DNA of 32,281 bases from Spirochaetota bacterium (lineage in GTDB: Bacteria > Spirochaetota > Spirochaetia > B11-G9), in assembly GCA_024280415.1 (NCBI GenBank), contig JAJRQE010000095.1, positions 1 to 32,281 on the forward strand, written 5' to 3'. Below, one piece after another: positions 23,197 to 31,814 of the stretch (positions within the stretch are counted from its first letter, which is position 1; each line of letters starts with the position of its first letter). Below the pieces are notes generated by a model. It saw nothing but the letters and a program-made list of their open reading frames with translations. It ran no database searches and had not been told where the DNA came from. A program made the position numbers and the translations under genes.

Positions 23197-24177
23197 GTGG
23201 ATGGGGAAGAAAGATTTGCAGAAGCTTTTGAAAGATATATCTGGGAAGGCCGGGCACCAAGCGAGAAAATGAAGAATATCTTTCAGAAGTTTGTAGAGTT
23301 TATGAGATCTGTTTATGACTCGGTTATGAGCAAGCCGGATATCTCGGAGGATATCCGGGGAGTGTTTGATAATCTTCTATCAAAGGAAAGAATTGAAGCT
23401 TTAAGAGCAGATGAAGCAATCTCAAGTAAAATCTCCATGAAAGAGAATTTTCTCTTTCAATCTGTTGAAGAAAGTGATATATTTACTGATGAAGAGTTGG
23501 AAGAAATAGGAGTTTCCTATGGATCGAAAGAGAAATACAGAAAAGCCCTTAACGAAGCCCTTGAAGAATTCAGTAGTATATCCTCCCGGCAGAAACGACG
23601 CTATATTAATACTGGAGGACAGCAACTCAGTCAAAACAAAAGCATCGTCCCCTATGATAAAATTAAAAGGGTAGATATAACCGGAAAGACTGTACAATCC
23701 CCTCACGAGCTTGCTGCATTATTACAATTTTTTAGAAATCCAAGAATAGAGATAATGAATATCTTATACCTAAGTAGTACTGGTGAGGTGTTGGCTCATA
23801 CTGCTTTTAGTTCCGGTCTACCATCCAGAACTCAAGGTGTGGAGAAATTTCAGGACAACTTCATTTATATCACCAGGATGGCAAAATCTCTTAATGCTGA
23901 AAGTGTCTATTTAGCACATAATCATCCATCAGGGAATCCTGAATCATCTACTGAGGATATCCATCTTACTGCTGTCTATAAAAAAGAATTGGGAGAGTTG
24001 TTCAAGGGGCATTTAATATTGGATCATGATAAGTATAATTATATTGATTCAAAGGCATTATACGATGATATATACCCACTAGACAGTAATTTTAAAAAAT
24101 ATACGGATGAGAGAAGAGAAAAGGTCAAGTTATTGTTCAACCTCATGATATTGCCACAGTTTTTAAAAAAACATTGA
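23197..24177 (+). CDS. middle part of the interrupted polyvalent protein (RadC-like JAB domain)
   Basis: This is the continuation, in the same frame, of the preceding ORF after the TAA. It begins with EERFAEAFERYIWEGRAP, which supplies the expected downstream Glu of the metallopeptidase. From about residue 152 a RadC-like JAB/MPN+ domain follows, with the full JAMM motif H241-N-H243-P-S245-G and D254 (LAHNHPSGNPESSTED). JAMM domains are zinc isopeptidases; in phage polyvalent proteins they may process host or viral proteins. The frame ends at 24177 after a frameshift near 24120, so the last 18 or so residues are not original. GTG 23197 is only a nominal start, with no good ribosome site. Confidence 0.6.
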   Translation: MDGEERFAEAFERYIWEGRAPSEKMKNIFQKFVEFMRSVYDSVMSKPDISEDIRGVFDNLLSKERIEALRADEAISSKISMKENFLFQSVEESDIFTDEELEEIGVSYGSKEKYRKALNEALEEFSSISSRQKRRYINTGGQQLSQNKSIVPYDKIKRVDITGKTVQSPHELAALLQFFRNPRIEIMNILYLSSTGEVLAHTAFSSGLPSRTQGVEKFQDNFIYITRMAKSLNAESVYLAHNHPSGNPESSTEDIHLTAVYKKELGELFKGHLILDHDKYNYIDSKALYDDIYPLDSNFKKYTDERREKVKLLFNLMILPQFLKKH

Positions 24178-27100
24178 TGCAGGAAGAGGATATAGCTGTT
24201 TATGTTGGTTTAGATAATACGCACCGGATAGTTTTCTGGGCATATGCTGATGAAAATATTTCTTATGACAAGTATCTAACATTACTCAGAACTATTGGTG
24301 GAAGCAAGGCTATGATGGTAACAAATAGTTCTGGAAAATATACCGAAGAAATTAGCAAACAAAAAGAGGCCGGCCAGAGGAATGATGTATTTCTGGATAT
24401 AATTTTAGTAGATAGAACTGATGGATTGATGATTACTAACAGCGAACTCCATGATACAGCCTGGGCCTCTTATGTTACAAATCTTGAGAGGAATACACTT
24501 TCAGGACCAAAGAAAATTGTCAATAATCGATCTGATCAAAGAGTTCTTTTCCAGCCAGATCCGGAGCACGAAGCAGAAGTTAAGAAAGCAGTAGAAGTAG
24601 GGCGACCAGTACCGGATAATGTTCTTCAGTCATATTCTGACAGAGACTGGGCACAGGCTGAAATAGAAAGGAGAGATAAAAAAGAGCTGCAGGATGAAAC
24701 TCTTTCCTGGCTTGAAGATGAAGCAAGGGATTTTAAGACTGCTGGTGAATTTGTAGCTTATGCGCAATCAATGCTTGAGATTGATGAGAAATTAGGACAG
24801 AACGACCCCGAATGGTTTGAAGCTTTCTGGCGTAGGGCAACTAAATATGATGAATCCCGGGAATGGAAAGATCAGTGGGATCGGCAGTCGATTATCTCTC
24901 TCCTGGAGCAGGTTGGTTCTTTGAGAAAAGAAGCAACGGACGCAAGGTTTCATGGAACAATAATATCAGCAGCTATCAGGATGCAGTCAGGGAAGGAAAT
25001 TACCGATAAGCTATTTGGTACAATCCAAAAGATCCTTACAAATAATCCTGAACTCTACAGACTGAAAATAGCAGAGCTCAACAACGATCCGGAAGAAATG
25101 AGATCAGCCTGGGAGGCCTGGCAGGATAAAGAAGAAAAGGATCGACTTAATGCAGAGGCGAAAGAGAAACTCCCCACGAGAAGAGAAAGGATTAAAGTTG
25201 CAAAGGATCTTGAAAAGTATAAAAATCTTTCCAAAAAAATAGAATCCGGGGAAATACTCCTTTCTGAGATAGATGAGTTAGGCGAGGATGTTACTAAAGA
25301 AATTATTGCCAGTGATCGGAAGCTCAAGAAACTCCAGGATGAACTCCTTGAGGGCGATCGAAAAAGAGACAGAATGATTGATTCCCATATGGAAACTGTC
25401 TCTGAGTTGGAATTTGAAAAGAAAAGATCGTCCCGACTGGAAAAAAAGCTTGATACTAAAGACAGAAATATTGAGAAATTAAAAAATCGGGAAAAAGAGA
25501 AGAGGGTAAAGACAAAGATAAATAAAAGTATAGATACTGTACTTAATGAAAAAAAGATAAAAGAGATCCGTGCTGCACACAGGGAACGTATGGGAGTATT
25601 AAGGGATAGGGTTTTAAAAGAGAAAGCAAAACGTACAGCATTAAAGAGGAAGCAAAAAGCTATCAAAGACCTCCGGGAGCAGAAAAAGAACCTTGCCAGA
25701 TCAATCATACGACCTGTTGCAAAAAATGTTGATATTGAATATCGGGAACAAATACAAGCTCTCCAGGGGCAGCTTGATCCAGACTTCAGATCTCCTAAAA
25801 CAGTGAACACCTGGAATAAGAGGAAGGAACATTTTTTAAAACATCCGGAAGAAATTGATAATCTGTCTACTGATGTAAAAATGAAGCGTGCAAGTACGAG
25901 TTTAAGCGAATTATCTCTCGAGGACCTTAAGGAACTGGCCGATCAGATAGACCATCTCCGTTCAGTCGGAGAAACGAAACGCAGATTGAAAGCAATTATA
26001 GGTACGAAAGAAATACAGGATATTATTAGCAGTGCTGTTAAAACCCTGATTGGCAACAAACCTCTTAATCCTCCCAGGGAACCTATAGTGGGAGATCCTC
26101 ATACTCCTGGTGATAAAATAAAAGCATTATACTGGTCAACAATGAGACCTTCCAGGCTTGTGGACGCCCTTGACGGCAAGGCAGATTTCAGTGGGGTACT
26201 ACATAAAACCTTTATCGACGATGTAAATGAAGCAGTTTCAAAGGAAATAACTAATCGTAATGCACGGGTGAAAAAATTAAACACAAAGATGAAATCCTTG
26301 AGTATTGAACTTAAGGATTTTACTCGAAAGATTACTGTCGAACCCACTGGCAAAGGATCTTCCTTTACTGTAACAATGGACCAGGTCCTTAAGGTCTATG
26401 TTAATACAAAAAACGAACGAAACCTTGCTCGAATGGTTGCCCAAAATGGGAATAATGTTGATTTAAACCTTGCAAATCTTCTTATAAGTAAGTTATCAAA
26501 AAATGAATTGGCTTTTGCAAAAGCGATAATTGATGACTATGATGAAAATTTTAATCGCCTTGATGAAGCCCACATAGAGCTTACCAATGAACGCCTGGTA
26601 CGTGAATCGGGTTGGTATTCTCCTATGGATGTTTTGACTCGTGATTATAGTGGCCCTAAAGGGTTAGAGAAGGAAATGAGTCAACAGCATGGGATAACAA
26701 GAGGTACTGTAAATAGAAGCATGACTAAATCAAGAATTGACATCTCTCCGAAACATCAAACACCAATGAAGATAGACGGCCTCTATTCTGAATGGTTAAT
26801 GCACTCTTACAAACAGGAACACTACATTGAGATGGCGAAAACTGTTCATAAAATGCGTAGAGTTCTTGCCAATAAAGATTTTCAAGCTGCAGTACGCAAT
26901 CATAAGGGTGGTGTTTATTTAACAGAACTTAATAGTTATGTTTCCAGGGTTGCCAATCCAAATGTTATGTGGTCGAACGATCCTGCGAGTAGATTAGTAA
27001 GAGCTGCGAAAAAGAATTTTGCCCTGGCTGCCCTCGCATATAATACAGTAACAATGTTCAAACAGCTTCCATCGGTTGTTTTTTATACCGCTGATTCTTC

Positions 27101-27968
27101 ACCTGGTGAAATGTTATCAGCACTGGGAGAAGTTGGGAAGAATTGGAAAAAATGGAGACAGTTTGTCGAAGAACGGGATCCATTAATGATGGAGCGTTCA
27201 ACTGAACGGGAAATTGAAGCCTTGAGGCGTAACAGAGATATGCAGATTCAGAATACTGTTAAGAAAGTCCAGTGGGCAGGAATGCAGGGTATTCTGATGA
27301 TGGATAAGATTGCAACTACTGCAGGATGGCTTTCTGTGTATAACTACAACATGAATCTTAAGGGTGATAAGGCTGTAAGTGAAAAAGAGGCGATACGCAG
27401 GGCGAGGAACTCTACTTTACGAACACAGCCTGCATCCCATGCAAAAGATGTAGCCAGTTTATTTACGAGTGAAACTCTATCGACATTCACCATGTTCTCA
27501 AATCAGCTTAATCAGATCTGGAATATGGCAACTTACGACGCACCGGCAGCATTAGGTAAAATGAATCTTAAGCGTGGTTTTACAATATATGGATCTCTTG
27601 CTTTATCTGCAGCTTTAATCTGGATGATTAGTAATAGAGATATCCCGGATGAGAAAGATAAGTTTATGGATTTTATGGGATCTTTTACAAATTATGTACC
27701 GTTATTGGGTCCTGTTATTGTCCAGGTTTCCAAGGGTTGGGATGTTCAAAACCCCCTTTATAAAATACCGAGTGATTTAACTAAAGGAAGTAACTATCTG
27801 TCTAAAGGTGAGTATATAAAAGCAGCAAAGAAATTACTTGAAGGGATCTCTTTTGGTGCTGGCCTTCCATATGTTGAGGCCAGGAGAATCGGTAAAGGAA
27901 TAGAATCCGGGGAGTTGGGTACTGGAATTCAGTATACTCTTTTTGGAGGAAAATGGTTTGAGGAATAA
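24177..27968 (+). CDS. C-terminal part of the interrupted polyvalent virion protein
   Basis: About 1263 codons. The frame is open back to about 24111 and joins the JAB ORF if one base is restored near 24120. The first 100 residues resemble a degenerate second JAB-like domain lacking the HxH motif. A very charged coiled coil follows (residues about 330-530). The C-terminal part has hydrophobic stretches (NFALAALAYNTVTMFK, GSLALSAALIWMIS) and the style of conserved C-termini of giant podovirus proteins, with SNQLNQIWN and GPVIVQVSKGWDVQNPLYKI. It probably forms part of the ejected core. ATG 24177 is nominal. Whether this piece is made alone is unknown. Confidence 0.65.
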   Translation: MQEEDIAVYVGLDNTHRIVFWAYADENISYDKYLTLLRTIGGSKAMMVTNSSGKYTEEISKQKEAGQRNDVFLDIILVDRTDGLMITNSELHDTAWASYVTNLERNTLSGPKKIVNNRSDQRVLFQPDPEHEAEVKKAVEVGRPVPDNVLQSYSDRDWAQAEIERRDKKELQDETLSWLEDEARDFKTAGEFVAYAQSMLEIDEKLGQNDPEWFEAFWRRATKYDESREWKDQWDRQSIISLLEQVGSLRKEATDARFHGTIISAAIRMQSGKEITDKLFGTIQKILTNNPELYRLKIAELNNDPEEMRSAWEAWQDKEEKDRLNAEAKEKLPTRRERIKVAKDLEKYKNLSKKIESGEILLSEIDELGEDVTKEIIASDRKLKKLQDELLEGDRKRDRMIDSHMETVSELEFEKKRSSRLEKKLDTKDRNIEKLKNREKEKRVKTKINKSIDTVLNEKKIKEIRAAHRERMGVLRDRVLKEKAKRTALKRKQKAIKDLREQKKNLARSIIRPVAKNVDIEYREQIQALQGQLDPDFRSPKTVNTWNKRKEHFLKHPEEIDNLSTDVKMKRASTSLSELSLEDLKELADQIDHLRSVGETKRRLKAIIGTKEIQDIISSAVKTLIGNKPLNPPREPIVGDPHTPGDKIKALYWSTMRPSRLVDALDGKADFSGVLHKTFIDDVNEAVSKEITNRNARVKKLNTKMKSLSIELKDFTRKITVEPTGKGSSFTVTMDQVLKVYVNTKNERNLARMVAQNGNNVDLNLANLLISKLSKNELAFAKAIIDDYDENFNRLDEAHIELTNERLVRESGWYSPMDVLTRDYSGPKGLEKEMSQQHGITRGTVNRSMTKSRIDISPKHQTPMKIDGLYSEWLMHSYKQEHYIEMAKTVHKMRRVLANKDFQAAVRNHKGGVYLTELNSYVSRVANPNVMWSNDPASRLVRAAKKNFALAALAYNTVTMFKQLPSVVFYTADSSPGEMLSALGEVGKNWKKWRQFVEERDPLMMERSTEREIEALRRNRDMQIQNTVKKVQWAGMQGILMMDKIATTAGWLSVYNYNMNLKGDKAVSEKEAIRRARNSTLRTQPASHAKDVASLFTSETLSTFTMFSNQLNQIWNMATYDAPAALGKMNLKRGFTIYGSLALSAALIWMISNRDIPDEKDKFMDFMGSFTNYVPLLGPVIVQVSKGWDVQNPLYKIPSDLTKGSNYLSKGEYIKAAKKLLEGISFGAGLPYVEARRIGKGIESGELGTGIQYTLFGGKWFEE

Positions 27969-29339
27969 ATGAGAAACACGAGTTATAACGAAAATCAGAT
28001 TGCCGGGATTATGCAGAAAACAACTCCTGAAGAATCCGTTGCAAATCTACTACGAGTGAATGATTCAATTAAAATTGGATTTACAGGGACAGATATCAAT
28101 AATCCTGAAGACGGGGATAGATTACATTATATCGATGGGGACGAGGAGGCATATCTTGAATTTACAAGAGGTGTATGGAGTGCGGTTAACGGAATTCAAA
28201 TTGGTGGTACTGATAGTAATGGTGTTTTTATCAGTGGGGTATCCTGTAGACAGGTTGTAAATCCCCTGGTAAGTGCGATGGGTCAGGAATTCTATCCAGC
28301 TCCTGAATTTCTTATATTTAACTGGGAAAATTCTTACGTATCTCATGAGGGTGCGAATACTCTTGATAATGTTAATACAGACTTTTTTCCCACTGCAAGA
28401 TTTGGGACATACAGCCTTGGCTCGTTGGCGGGGTATGATGGTTATGTTAGTAGTGTACATGGTACAACAACATGGAGCTGGGATTCGTCTGCTGATAATT
28501 GCGCATTCGGTGAATATTTTTATCCTGTGTTGCTTAATACAAAAGCAAGTGGATTTTACGGTATACAAATAAAGTACTTCAATATAGCCGATATTATAGC
28601 AGTTGAGGGTTATTCTGATGAAGTATTTGTCAGTGTTACTAAAAATAGTGTTGTGTATACTTTTGATATTCCAATGACATTAACTCTTTCAGAATGGCAT
28701 TACATATCTATGGTTTATGATATCACTTTAGATAAAATTTACATTACTGTGGATTCTGTACTATATGATTTAGGGGTTATTGGCGGTACATGGTATGGAA
28801 CCACGTTAGGAGGTGTGTATGCGTATGCGCCTAATATATCCGCCAATAATCAGGTGGCATATATTGATGAAACATTATTTTCTAAAGGTAGTTATTTAAC
28901 CGATCCCGACATCTTCATCCAACACTACAACCATAACATCCCATGGAACACCAATTACTCTGCTAAGGATCTGGTTTTAAAACCAGCAGATGGTGGTAGG
29001 GTTATTATTGATGATGAAAAAGTTTATAGCATAACCACTGACATAGGATACCAGAATGGTTGGACGGCTTATAATGAGACTATATTCAAGCCTAAAATTG
29101 TTGTTAAAAATAATATATGTCACATGACAGGGTTAATATGCCCCGGGACGTTAGACGTTACTGCTTTTATTTTGCCACCGGAATTGAGACCTTCGAGTTA
29201 TGTATGCGCTTCATCAATGGAAGGTGCCTCACCATTCCAGTCATATTTATTAGCCATTAACGGTACTGGGGAAGTAAGGCCATATGGGTCTGCAACCAAT
29301 TATCGATCAATAGTGGCGTCTTGGATAATAGGGCAATAA
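27969..29339 (+). CDS. tail fibre / receptor-binding protein with LamG-like lectin domain
   Basis: This 456-aa protein has an N-terminal virion-attachment region (residues 1-110), then a concanavalin/LamG-like beta-sandwich (about 115-300) with the pattern ARFGTYSLG, FYGIQIKYF, LSEWHYISMVYD and DKIYITVDSVLYDLG. The C-terminal module (about 350-456) resembles phage fibre tips (GWTAYNETIFKPKIVVKN, LPPELRPSSYVCA, WIIGQ). It likely binds the host surface. It starts directly after the previous TAA. No template/variable repeats or reverse transcriptase are nearby, so diversification as in BPP-1 is not supported. Confidence 0.75.
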   Translation: MRNTSYNENQIAGIMQKTTPEESVANLLRVNDSIKIGFTGTDINNPEDGDRLHYIDGDEEAYLEFTRGVWSAVNGIQIGGTDSNGVFISGVSCRQVVNPLVSAMGQEFYPAPEFLIFNWENSYVSHEGANTLDNVNTDFFPTARFGTYSLGSLAGYDGYVSSVHGTTTWSWDSSADNCAFGEYFYPVLLNTKASGFYGIQIKYFNIADIIAVEGYSDEVFVSVTKNSVVYTFDIPMTLTLSEWHYISMVYDITLDKIYITVDSVLYDLGVIGGTWYGTTLGGVYAYAPNISANNQVAYIDETLFSKGSYLTDPDIFIQHYNHNIPWNTNYSAKDLVLKPADGGRVIIDDEKVYSITTDIGYQNGWTAYNETIFKPKIVVKNNICHMTGLICPGTLDVTAFILPPELRPSSYVCASSMEGASPFQSYLLAINGTGEVRPYGSATNYRSIVASWIIGQ

Positions 29340-29351
29340 AAGGAAGAATAA

Positions 29352-29669
29352 TTGGACGACGCTGAAAAAATTGCAACTAAAGTATCTCGGGACTTACAAC
29401 AGCTAATCCAGCTCGTAAAGGGGAACGGGACAAAAAAGGGATCTATAGTAGGGCGACTCGACGCTCTCGAAACTCAAAATGATACAATTGTTGATAGACT
29501 TGTTACTGTTGAAAATTATCCCTGTAAAAATGGTTGTGTTTTTGAGGAGTATGAACAGGAGGCAGAGGAAATGAGAGAAAAAAAACGAACCTGGAGAGTA
29601 GGTGATGTTGCAAATTATATCCAGTTGGCAGTTTTGTTTCTGATCGTGTATGGAATGTTTGTCCAATGA
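29352..29669 (+). CDS. XhlA/holin-accessory-like protein with C-terminal membrane anchor
   Basis: This 105-aa protein has an N-terminal coiled-coil-like region (residues 1-75, with VGRLDALETQNDTIVDRLVTV), a CKNGC pair, a charged stretch, and one transmembrane helix at about 87-104 (YIQLAVLFLIVYGMF). This is the layout of hemolysin XhlA-type holin helpers. The start is TTG 29352 behind AAAAGGAAGAAT. The stop overlaps the amidase gene by 4 nt, placing it in the lysis cassette. A pore-forming or anchoring role is inference from topology and neighbours. Confidence 0.55.
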   Translation: MDDAEKIATKVSRDLQQLIQLVKGNGTKKGSIVGRLDALETQNDTIVDRLVTVENYPCKNGCVFEEYEQEAEEMREKKRTWRVGDVANYIQLAVLFLIVYGMFVQ

Positions 29670-30199
29670 CAATTACCGAAATGCTTATCCCTGTAAACGA
29701 ATACAGCCGGCCGGCGAAGTCGCTTAAAAACATCTCCGGTATTGTCCTTCATTGGGTTGCAAATCCAAAATCATCGGCTCTGGCAAACAGAAACTTTTTT
29801 GAAACAAAACAGTATGGCCAGCATGGGTACGGATCAGCCCATTATGTCGTTGATATGTCTGGATCGATAATACAGTGTATACCAGATAAAGAAATGGCCT
29901 ACCATTGCGGATCAAAATCGTACACTGAATACGCATATAAGAAATACGGGTCTTATCCTAACAATTGCACTATAGGGATCGAACTCTGTCATCCGGACTG
30001 GGAGGGGAGTTTTACGGACGAAACATTTACTGCTGCAGTAGAGTTGTCAGCAGAACTCTGCAGGAAATATATGCTCAATCCGTATGCTGATATTACAACA
30101 CACAGAAATATTGTCGGGTGGAAGAGCTGCCCAAAATGGTTTGGCTCTCATCCTGAAGATTTTCAACTATTTCAACTAGAGGTCGCAGACATTTTATAA
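29666..30199 (+). CDS. endolysin: N-acetylmuramoyl-L-alanine amidase (Amidase_2)
   Basis: This 177-aa protein cleaves the bond between N-acetylmuramic acid and L-alanine in peptidoglycan. The T7 lysozyme-type zinc site is visible: H29 in IVLHWV, H146 in TTHRNIVG and C155 in WKSCPKW, with catalytic-helper K153 and a Tyr in AHYVVD (Y60). GIELCH (about 104-109) is a further family strand. It has no signal peptide, so a holin must let it through. The start overlaps the upstream membrane gene, and membrane proteins follow, forming a lysis cassette. Confidence 0.92.
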   Translation: MTITEMLIPVNEYSRPAKSLKNISGIVLHWVANPKSSALANRNFFETKQYGQHGYGSAHYVVDMSGSIIQCIPDKEMAYHCGSKSYTEYAYKKYGSYPNNCTIGIELCHPDWEGSFTDETFTAAVELSAELCRKYMLNPYADITTHRNIVGWKSCPKWFGSHPEDFQLFQLEVADIL

Positions 30200-30221
30200 T
30201 TATATTTTTTGGGAGGGAAAT

Positions 30222-30464
30222 ATGAAAAAAATTACATTTGGAAGGAAGTTTTATGCCGGGCTACTGGCAATTATTGTCCTTGTCTATTTTTTTACGATGG
30301 CAGTAATGCTGGATCCGGATGCACTTAACCCTGGGGCGCTGATATTTTTCGGTGGGATGGTGGTTACTGTCTGTTTTATGTACATCGGGGGGAATGTCTG
30401 GAAGTCCTGGATAAAATCAAAATATTTTCGGGCAGAACTGCACCAGGTTCCTCCGGGCGCATAG
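30222..30464 (+). CDS. two-TM holin-like membrane protein
   Basis: This 80-aa protein has a basic N-terminus (KKITFGRKF), transmembrane segments at about 10-30 and 38-57, and a basic soluble tail. Size, topology and position just after the amidase match class II holins. GGGAGGGA precedes ATG 30222. There is no sequence-specific holin motif, so this is a contextual call; it may instead be another lysis-associated membrane protein. Confidence 0.55.
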   Translation: MKKITFGRKFYAGLLAIIVLVYFFTMAVMLDPDALNPGALIFFGGMVVTVCFMYIGGNVWKSWIKSKYFRAELHQVPPGA

Positions 30465-30465
30465 T

Positions 30466-30894
30466 GTGAAAAAGTTAGTTTATATTCTGGCCGGAGTGGG
30501 GTTACTTCTCCTTCTCACTCTGGCCTTTTACCTGGGGGTGAAAAGTGAAACAATCATTGGAGCGGTTCTTGGCGGTGGAGGTGTTATTGGTCTTATTGCT
30601 TCTGCTTTTTATAGGTCTAAATCCGGCATACACAATAACCGAGGACGAAGTGGTGGAGAGCTTGGTATTAGTATCGACGAGCTTGAAGGGATTAGGGGGC
30701 GATATAGAGACGTTGACAGAAGACTGGAAAACGGACTCAGCAAATCAAAATCTGAGGCTGGACAGCTTAGAGCAGGGCTTGAGCGAGATCGAGAGCGTAT
30801 CCGTGGACTTGAAGGAACTGCCGTCAGAGTTAGAGACGCTGCAAATAAACTGGACGAACTCATTCGACGAATACAAGCAGAAGGAATTGATTGA
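30466..30894 (+). CDS. lysis-region membrane protein with coiled coil
   Basis: This 142-aa protein has two hydrophobic segments (about 4-24 and 31-48) followed by a highly charged coiled coil (about 68-138, rich in Arg, Glu and Leu). The GTG start at 30466 follows the previous TAG by one base. Most of its length overlaps the ORF at 30545 in another frame. The arrangement resembles inner-membrane spanins or other lysis accessories, though two hydrophobic segments would leave the coiled coil in the cytoplasm unless the second one does not cross. No family recognised. Confidence 0.5.
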   Translation: MKKLVYILAGVGLLLLLTLAFYLGVKSETIIGAVLGGGGVIGLIASAFYRSKSGIHNNRGRSGGELGISIDELEGIRGRYRDVDRRLENGLSKSKSEAGQLRAGLERDRERIRGLEGTAVRVRDAANKLDELIRRIQAEGID

Positions 30895-30967
30895 GGATGT
30901 TGTTCAGTGGACCATAATAACTGTCTTGAGTGCGTATCTAGTTAAAGATATTTGGGGTTTCAAATGA
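30545..30967 (+). CDS. overlapping lysis-region protein, spanin-like topology
   Basis: This 140-aa ORF lies in the +1 frame relative to the preceding gene, overlapping it by 350 nt. It has an N-terminal hydrophobic segment (about 9-25, LAVEVLLVLLLLLFIGL), a helical, heptad-like middle (about 35-112) and a second hydrophobic segment at the C-terminus (about 119-133). The GTG start at 30545 has GGGGGTG upstream. Only this ORF covers the last 73 nt. The layout is that of a unimolecular spanin without the lipobox cysteine. Both ORFs keep long open frames and membrane segments, suggesting a true nested pair, as with Rz/Rz1. Confidence 0.5.
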   Translation: MKQSLERFLAVEVLLVLLLLLFIGLNPAYTITEDEVVESLVLVSTSLKGLGGDIETLTEDWKTDSANQNLRLDSLEQGLSEIESVSVDLKELPSELETLQINWTNSFDEYKQKELIEDVVQWTIITVLSAYLVKDIWGFK

Positions 30968-30972
30968 TGAAT

Positions 30973-30995
30973 GGCTGTCTGGTAAAAGGGCAGCC
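30973..30995. terminator. probable hairpin terminator between convergent lysis and integrase genes
   Basis: GGCTGTC (30973-30979) pairs with GGCAGCC (30989-30995), including one G:T, over a 9-nt loop, between converging genes. The following T-rich sequence is weak on both strands, so termination may be partial. Confidence 0.45.
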
Positions 30996-30998
30996 TGT

Positions 30999-31799
30999 TC
31001 ATTTAATGTTAAAAAGTTCCTCCTGGGCATCTACAATTTCCTGATAATGCGATAGTTCAAAATGTGTGTAATGATCAATCATTCGCTGAGTTTGATGGCC
31101 AGTAACAGCCTGAACTTTTGAGTCTGCAATATTCATCCCTCTCATATATGTATTAAAAAAGTGTCTCCAGGAATGAAATGTAATATTCCTGTCCTTCCTA
31201 TTATTTTCTGTAATTTTAATTTTCCGTAATGCTGAATATAAATTATCAGTAACATCACGGGAGGTATATGGAACAAGCCCCTGATGTAGCGAGAAGAAGT
31301 ATCCATCAGGATCATCACCTTTTATCATCTCCATGTATTTTGAAACTGTCGACGGGATGGGGATATACCTGGATCGCTTTGTTTTTGTATCTTTAAGTCC
31401 TTTTGTAATTTGACCATAAGCCTGTACTATTTCAACATGATCTTTGTAAACATATTTATTCAGTAATCCCAGGGATTCTCCTTTTCTGATTCCGGTTGCT
31501 GCAGAGAATAGATTTAGAGTATATGAGATAAGATCGTTGTTCCAAATATACAGAATTTGATTTGGATCAAATAATAGCCTAACTTCGTCCAGAGTTAAGA
31601 TTCCTCTTTCTTTAGTTTTAGCTTGTAGTTGTCGAATTCCCAATGCTGGATTGTTATGAATATGCCCCTGATCATATGCGAATCTCATGATAACCTTTAG
31701 GTTTCTAAGAAGATGATTAATTGTACTATCGGACACCCTCCCTTTTAATGATAAAATCCAATTTTCTACGTGATGGGATTTTATGGCAGATAGATTCAT
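30999..31799 (-). CDS. int: tyrosine integrase, C-terminal part (core-binding and catalytic domains)
   Basis: This 266-aa fragment contains most of the core-binding domain and the entire catalytic domain of a phage tyrosine recombinase. Active-site residues are R105 in ATGIRKGE, a Lys in TKTKRSRYIP, H209-x2-R212 in FHSWRH, H235 in TGHQ and the nucleophile Y244 in DHYTHF. It would integrate and excise the phage at the adjoining tRNA gene. The frame continues upstream without shift through an in-frame TAA (31815-31817) into the N-terminal domain, so ATG 31799 is an internal Met rather than the original start. Unless the stop is read through or translation restarts, the enzyme lacks its arm-binding domain. 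Confidence 0.88.
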   Translation of the reverse strand: MNLSAIKSHHVENWILSLKGRVSDSTINHLLRNLKVIMRFAYDQGHIHNNPALGIRQLQAKTKERGILTLDEVRLLFDPNQILYIWNNDLISYTLNLFSAATGIRKGESLGLLNKYVYKDHVEIVQAYGQITKGLKDTKTKRSRYIPIPSTVSKYMEMIKGDDPDGYFFSLHQGLVPYTSRDVTDNLYSALRKIKITENNRKDRNITFHSWRHFFNTYMRGMNIADSKVQAVTGHQTQRMIDHYTHFELSHYQEIVDAQEELFNIK

Positions 31800-31814
31800 T
31801 GTTTTAAAGTAGGG

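Noticed and set aside
24111-24135. Programmed -1 ribosomal frameshift in the polyvalent gene
   Set aside because: The local GAAAAGG does not form a canonical X-XXY-YYZ slippery heptamer in the reading frame, and I see no clear downstream stimulator; a one-base deletion explains the arithmetic better.
25055-25810. 251-aa open frame on the minus strand inside the polyvalent gene
   Set aside because: It is the antisense shadow of a Lys/Glu-rich coiled coil, giving a Ser/Phe/Leu-rich nonsense protein with no ribosome site or context.
27969-29339. Diversity-generating retroelement target in the tail fibre
   Set aside because: No reverse transcriptase, template repeat or near-duplicate of the fibre 3' end is visible within the window.
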